The position numbers and the translations under genes were made by a program. From NCBI GenBank assembly GCA_013115135.1, contig JABANP010000072.1, forward strand, positions 62,001 through 126,000: 64,000 bases of DNA. The letters are read 5' to 3'. The notes under the pieces were generated by a model that saw only the letters and a program-made list of their open reading frames with translations, was not told the DNA's origin and made no database searches. Source of the DNA: Perkinsus olseni. Lineage: Eukaryota; Perkinsozoa; Perkinsida; Perkinsidae. Positions 60,362 to 64,000 of the stretch are shown here, one piece after another. Each line of letters begins with the position of its first letter. Position 1 is the stretch's first letter.

Positions 60362-63300
60362 TTAGTTGGTAGTGGGGGTCCGACGGAGCGCCCCAGAGGT
60401 ACTCTGAATGGCGGCCAACGCGGCCACCGTTGAGCGAGCAGTGCTGCTATTAGAGGCTAGCTCAAGCACACGGGATTGGATATAAGTCCGGCGAACCACA
60501 GAGAATCGGTGGGCGAAGGTGGAAGCCTGAAACACACCCTGTAGGGCTAACGATGAAAAGAACCTGCCCCTCTCACGTGATGCGACTCCTGACCCCGTTG
60601 TTCCGCCCATTCGGCCACTCTCTTATCATCTTTAGTATCCACACCATCATCCTCAGCCCATGCCATGATGCACTGCTCGGCCTCTGACAGTGTCGTTGAT
60701 GGTGATAAAGTCACGTACCTACATCAGATGCCGTGACATCCTAACACCCCCTGCTACAGAGCCAATGAACGGATGGTTGCCAGCTGTATCCGAGATGCGC
60801 TCTCCTCGCCCACATCCTACTTTCTCCTGAGCGCATAAACGGCCATACGCCGACGGAACGACCAGTAGATTCTCATCCGGGCTGTCGGTAAACGGCAAAA
60901 CGGCCCCTATGACACCCTTCTCAACGGCCCGATAAGGCGTATCTTGGAGCTCAGCGAACTTCAATGCAACCTACAACAACGCAACGTTACGATCATCGTC
61001 ATCACAGCAATAGTCGTGATATCATGAACTCACCCTCTTGTAGTCGGCCATAAGCTCATCGACACGTTTGACGATCATCGACTGCAGAGAGAGCTTCTCA
61101 TCAGCTGATTCGGTCTCATCTATCTGGAAGCACGGAAGAACAATCCTCAAACGTTTACTCTACCGATCACCGATGAATCGTCGCATGAAGTAAATGGTCA
61201 CGACAGCGCGACGGACAGTCATGTCACCATGGCTCTGTTGCTCGGCCCGTCACTTCCCGACGACGACGACGACGATCAACAAACCGATGTCAACAATACC
61301 GTCCCCACCACTACCTGCTTCTGCCACTGTATGATTTGTTGGTCCAGTCGTTTGATGGTCTGAGTCACCTCGCGGTTATCGCGGAATTTAACTTTACAGA
61401 ATCCCGCCAGGCTCAATAATATTCATTCTAGAAGTGGGATCAGCAAATACCTGAAAAATGGTCGAACTCAGAATGGAACCCAGGACCTTTCGATGTGAGA
61501 ACCTAGGCGAAATCAGGCCATCAGTCCCGCAGCCAATCAACCCCCTAAAAGTAGTACTACCACAATATTATTGGGAGCGATTTGCTTGTCAATGACAACC
61601 CAGGAACCTCCTCTGAGTTCGCCGAAGGGTGGTATATAAGTAAGCACACTGACATCGTAGGCCTCACAGGCTACCAAGGCGTCCACAATGCGAGAACCCT
61701 CTTTCAAAATCTCCTTGTACCTGAAACAACAGTAAACCGAACCCGCCGTTCCTACGCTCGCTCACATGTCCCGCATGCCGCCTGAGAAGCCTCTCCAGTT
61801 GGCCACGATAAGAATAGCCTTCAAACCCTCTTGGGCGAAGTCCCTGAACAGAGCAAGAGATCCCCGTGGAAGTCCCAGACTTTTCAAGCAGAACATCGGA
61901 TATCAAGACATATCATTAAGATCAAATCAATGACGAGTCCGCTACTGCTGCTCTATTGGAACGGCATACTGCTAGCTCTCAGCAGAAGGCTGCAAATACA
62001 GATGATGCCACGGGTCGCGCCACTCCACAATCCTAGCGATAACCGATCCCAATTTTCTGCTTTCATAGCGCGCCCAGTTCCTGACTAGGCTGCATTCGGC
62101 CACTTCTGCCGATGAATCGGTCACCAGCAACGGCACCCTACCAGGGACTAGTTAGCAGCTCTCACCTGAGGGCCTCGTAAGTCTTCCTAGCCGAGTCAGG
62201 GAACCATACTTGTCCAGCTTCTGACGCCGAGTTAGGTGGCGATTCACACTGAGATACGACCAGTCGACGCTACCAACAGAGTAACCAGGCAGCACTACAT
62301 CAATCGGTTGGCCTTCCTCGTCTAATTGCTTAGTGGTGGTCCTGTTCTCGGACAAGACAACACCAACAGGAATACCTGACAAGGCATGATCGAACAGAAC
62401 GCGAAGGCTACAGGAGGTCAAACAACGGCTGCGGCCGATCGCGGAAAAACACGTTGGCTAATTTATGGTTAAGACCAGGACGGTTACTGATCGTCCCCTA
62501 ACTTTCGTTCTTGACTAATGAAAACATTCTTGGCAAGTGCTCTCGCAGTAGTTTTTCTTTAACAAAAAATCCGAGAATTTCACTTCTGACAGATCAATAC
62601 GAAAAACTGAACGCAATTGAGACACCAACAACTATACGCGAGTAACGCCAGACGAAACGATTCAAGCTGCCGAATTATTTCACTACCACTCGGGCCAGAT
62701 ATAATACAACTTCACAATATACCTCCCCAATACAATGACGATTGAGAGCCATCGTGAACATCCATTCAGTGATGAAGAGCCATGCTGCGCGAGTACTAGT
62801 ACGGTGGCTTACCTCCCAATCGTCCTCGTCCAACAACAGCAGCTTTAGCGAATCCTGTTCTGAACTCGGTGAAGGTACCAACATCCAGGATACCAGGCTC
62901 GAGGCCATGCAAAGTCGGGCGACCAGCACAGAGCCATCGAGGGTCGTGGTTGATGCCAGGCTGACATACGAAGTCACTCGACAGATCTCCAAGGCGATGG
63001 GCTGGCCACCACCGAACGAGACACGTCTTCGCGGGCAATCACTAGATTCTGGAAGGTGGTTGCAAGATAGACTATTTATAGTTTACGACTTGTCAATACC
63101 ACAACTCTCCCAAATCTTATGGTGGCAGCGCTCAGTGAGTATCACCGCATACGGCCAGATACGAGAAGATATCTCTCTTTCGGACTCCCACCGGCAATAA
63201 ACTTACCACGTATTTGATTTCACGTTCGATGGGGTCCACATTCTCAATCGTCTGTCCCACGTCTGTGGAAGTGACCAACTCGAGATAGCTGAGGATGCGA

Positions 63301-64000
63301 TCGAAGCCTTCCTCCTCAGCTTCTTGACTCGCCAATAGACGTCGCCAGCACCCGACAGATGCGCACCGTCCAGGGTTTTACACGGGACTGGAAAAGAGCC
63401 ACAAGTAGTTCATGCGTTCACGCGCGTACTCAATATCATTCCAAAGATAACAGAAGAAGCGGTATGAGGCGAGCAGCAGAATCAGCAGACCCGATGAGTC
63501 ACCTCCTTCCGCTATCCTGGACGATGATTCGACCGAGTAAGTGCAGCCTGGGGCGTCCAATAACACGACCTGCCGGAAGGGTTCGTCATCAAAATTGGCA
63601 AGGCTAGGGCTCACTCGTCTCAGTGCACCGCAGAGGAGGGCATTTGACCCCCTAGCGCCGGTGCCAGCGATGAGGGACATCGTAGGTACGCACTTTGCCG
63701 CGTCGGTGGCAGCAGCCAAAAATGGAGCTGAGAAAACACAGCCGGAATTCTCGTCAACCATTAGAAGATACTGGTACATCTCGTTACCAACATGAAGCGG
63801 GTACAGTTGAATACAGCATCCCGAATCAGTATATTTGGTCACGCAGCAATAAGAATCGCGGCGTCGGTCGGGAGCCGAGATATCGGGTATACGTTTAAGG
63901 GTGGAGGTGGATGCCCTCTACTGCCCTCCACTCACCAGTGATGCCGCTGCTCCTGCGAGTGCGTTGAGGTCCAATGACACTTGACCCCAGTACCACGTTA
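60362..64000 (-). CDS. ACC: acetyl-CoA carboxylase, 3' part (central and carboxyltransferase domains); 5' end outside window
   Basis: Carboxylates acetyl-CoA to malonyl-CoA for fatty-acid synthesis, as a large multidomain enzyme. Only the second half is in the window. The stretch 64000 to about 62700 should be the central region; its motifs are weak to my eye (WGQVSLDLNALAGAAASL at the edge). The carboxyltransferase is clear: GIPVGVVLSENRTTTKQL (about 62360), AGQVWFPDSARKTYEALR-type sequence (62220-62167), ANWRGFSGGMRDM (61810-61770) with the CoA-binding Arg, and TYIPPFGELRGGSWVVID (61635-61580). Then come VKFRDNREVTQTIKRLD, VALKFAELQDTPYRAVEKG (60970), IYWSFRRRMAVYA and SEAEQCIMAWAEDDGV. The C-terminal helix YIQSRVLELASNSSTAR follows, and the stop is at 60362-60364. 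Near 60895 one extra T puts EKGVIGAVLP and IYWSFRRRM in different frames. The first apicomplexan-type question, cytosolic or plastid isoform, needs the missing N-terminus. Confidence 0.88.

Overview
This window looks like nuclear DNA of a protist, most probably a Perkinsus-like alveolate. Multi-exon genes are broken by very short GT-AG introns (mostly about 35-60 nt). Genes lie on both strands with no operons. The protein set is eukaryotic: selenoprotein O, an acyl-CoA-binding/ankyrin protein, multidomain acetyl-CoA carboxylase, a voltage-gated channel and secreted subtilases. Base composition is near 50% GC. The genus is an inference from architecture and cannot be proved without a search. 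A run of 10 N at 9769-9778 marks an assembly gap.

Layout. Positions 1-7.3 kb and 9.8-17.1 kb are two diverged copies of one block: a small secreted-type protein (minus), a subtilisin-like protease (plus) with a 52-bp repeat array upstream, and a family-61-type glycosyltransferase (minus). The subtilase copies carry different frameshifts. Between them lies a truncated copy (8.0-9.46 kb) of an AGC-type protein kinase whose complete gene is at 26.65-28.99 kb; a scrap of the glycosyltransferase 5' end sits beside that gene too. From 17.1 to 26 kb the DNA is gene-poor and rich in short palindromes. It holds a 490-codon orphan ORF and a gene whose exon has been triplicated in 520-bp tandem units.

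From 26.6 to 52.6 kb the window is gene-dense: kinase, membrane-anchored acyl-CoA-binding/ankyrin protein, an SF-assemblin-like coiled-coil protein, acetyl-CoA synthetase (all minus), an EF-hand/coiled-coil protein and a coiled-coil protein (plus), selenoprotein O, a long coiled-coil protein and a single-domain voltage-gated cation channel with EF-hands (minus). From 52.6 to 60 kb there are a foldback element with 67-bp inverted termini, short secreted-type genes, a 250-bp direct duplication and a retrotransposon remnant. The right edge, 60.36 kb to the window end, is the 3' part of an acetyl-CoA carboxylase gene (minus).

Functional links. Acetyl-CoA synthetase, acetyl-CoA carboxylase and the acyl-CoA-binding protein all act on acetyl/acyl-CoA, but they are separate genes and their proximity may be chance. 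The strongest observations are: (1) selenoprotein O ends in an in-frame TGA followed by Ser-Ser-stop, as in Sec-containing SELENOO; (2) two independent 14-nt insertions in the second duplicated block have the same layout, a 6-nt direct repeat flanking an inverted copy of itself, in a genome region full of short palindromes; (3) the phase-symmetric tandem exon triplication; (4) recurrent +1 single-base frameshifts in otherwise conserved reading frames. Exon boundaries below were read by eye from splice signals and family motifs and should be treated as approximate unless stated.
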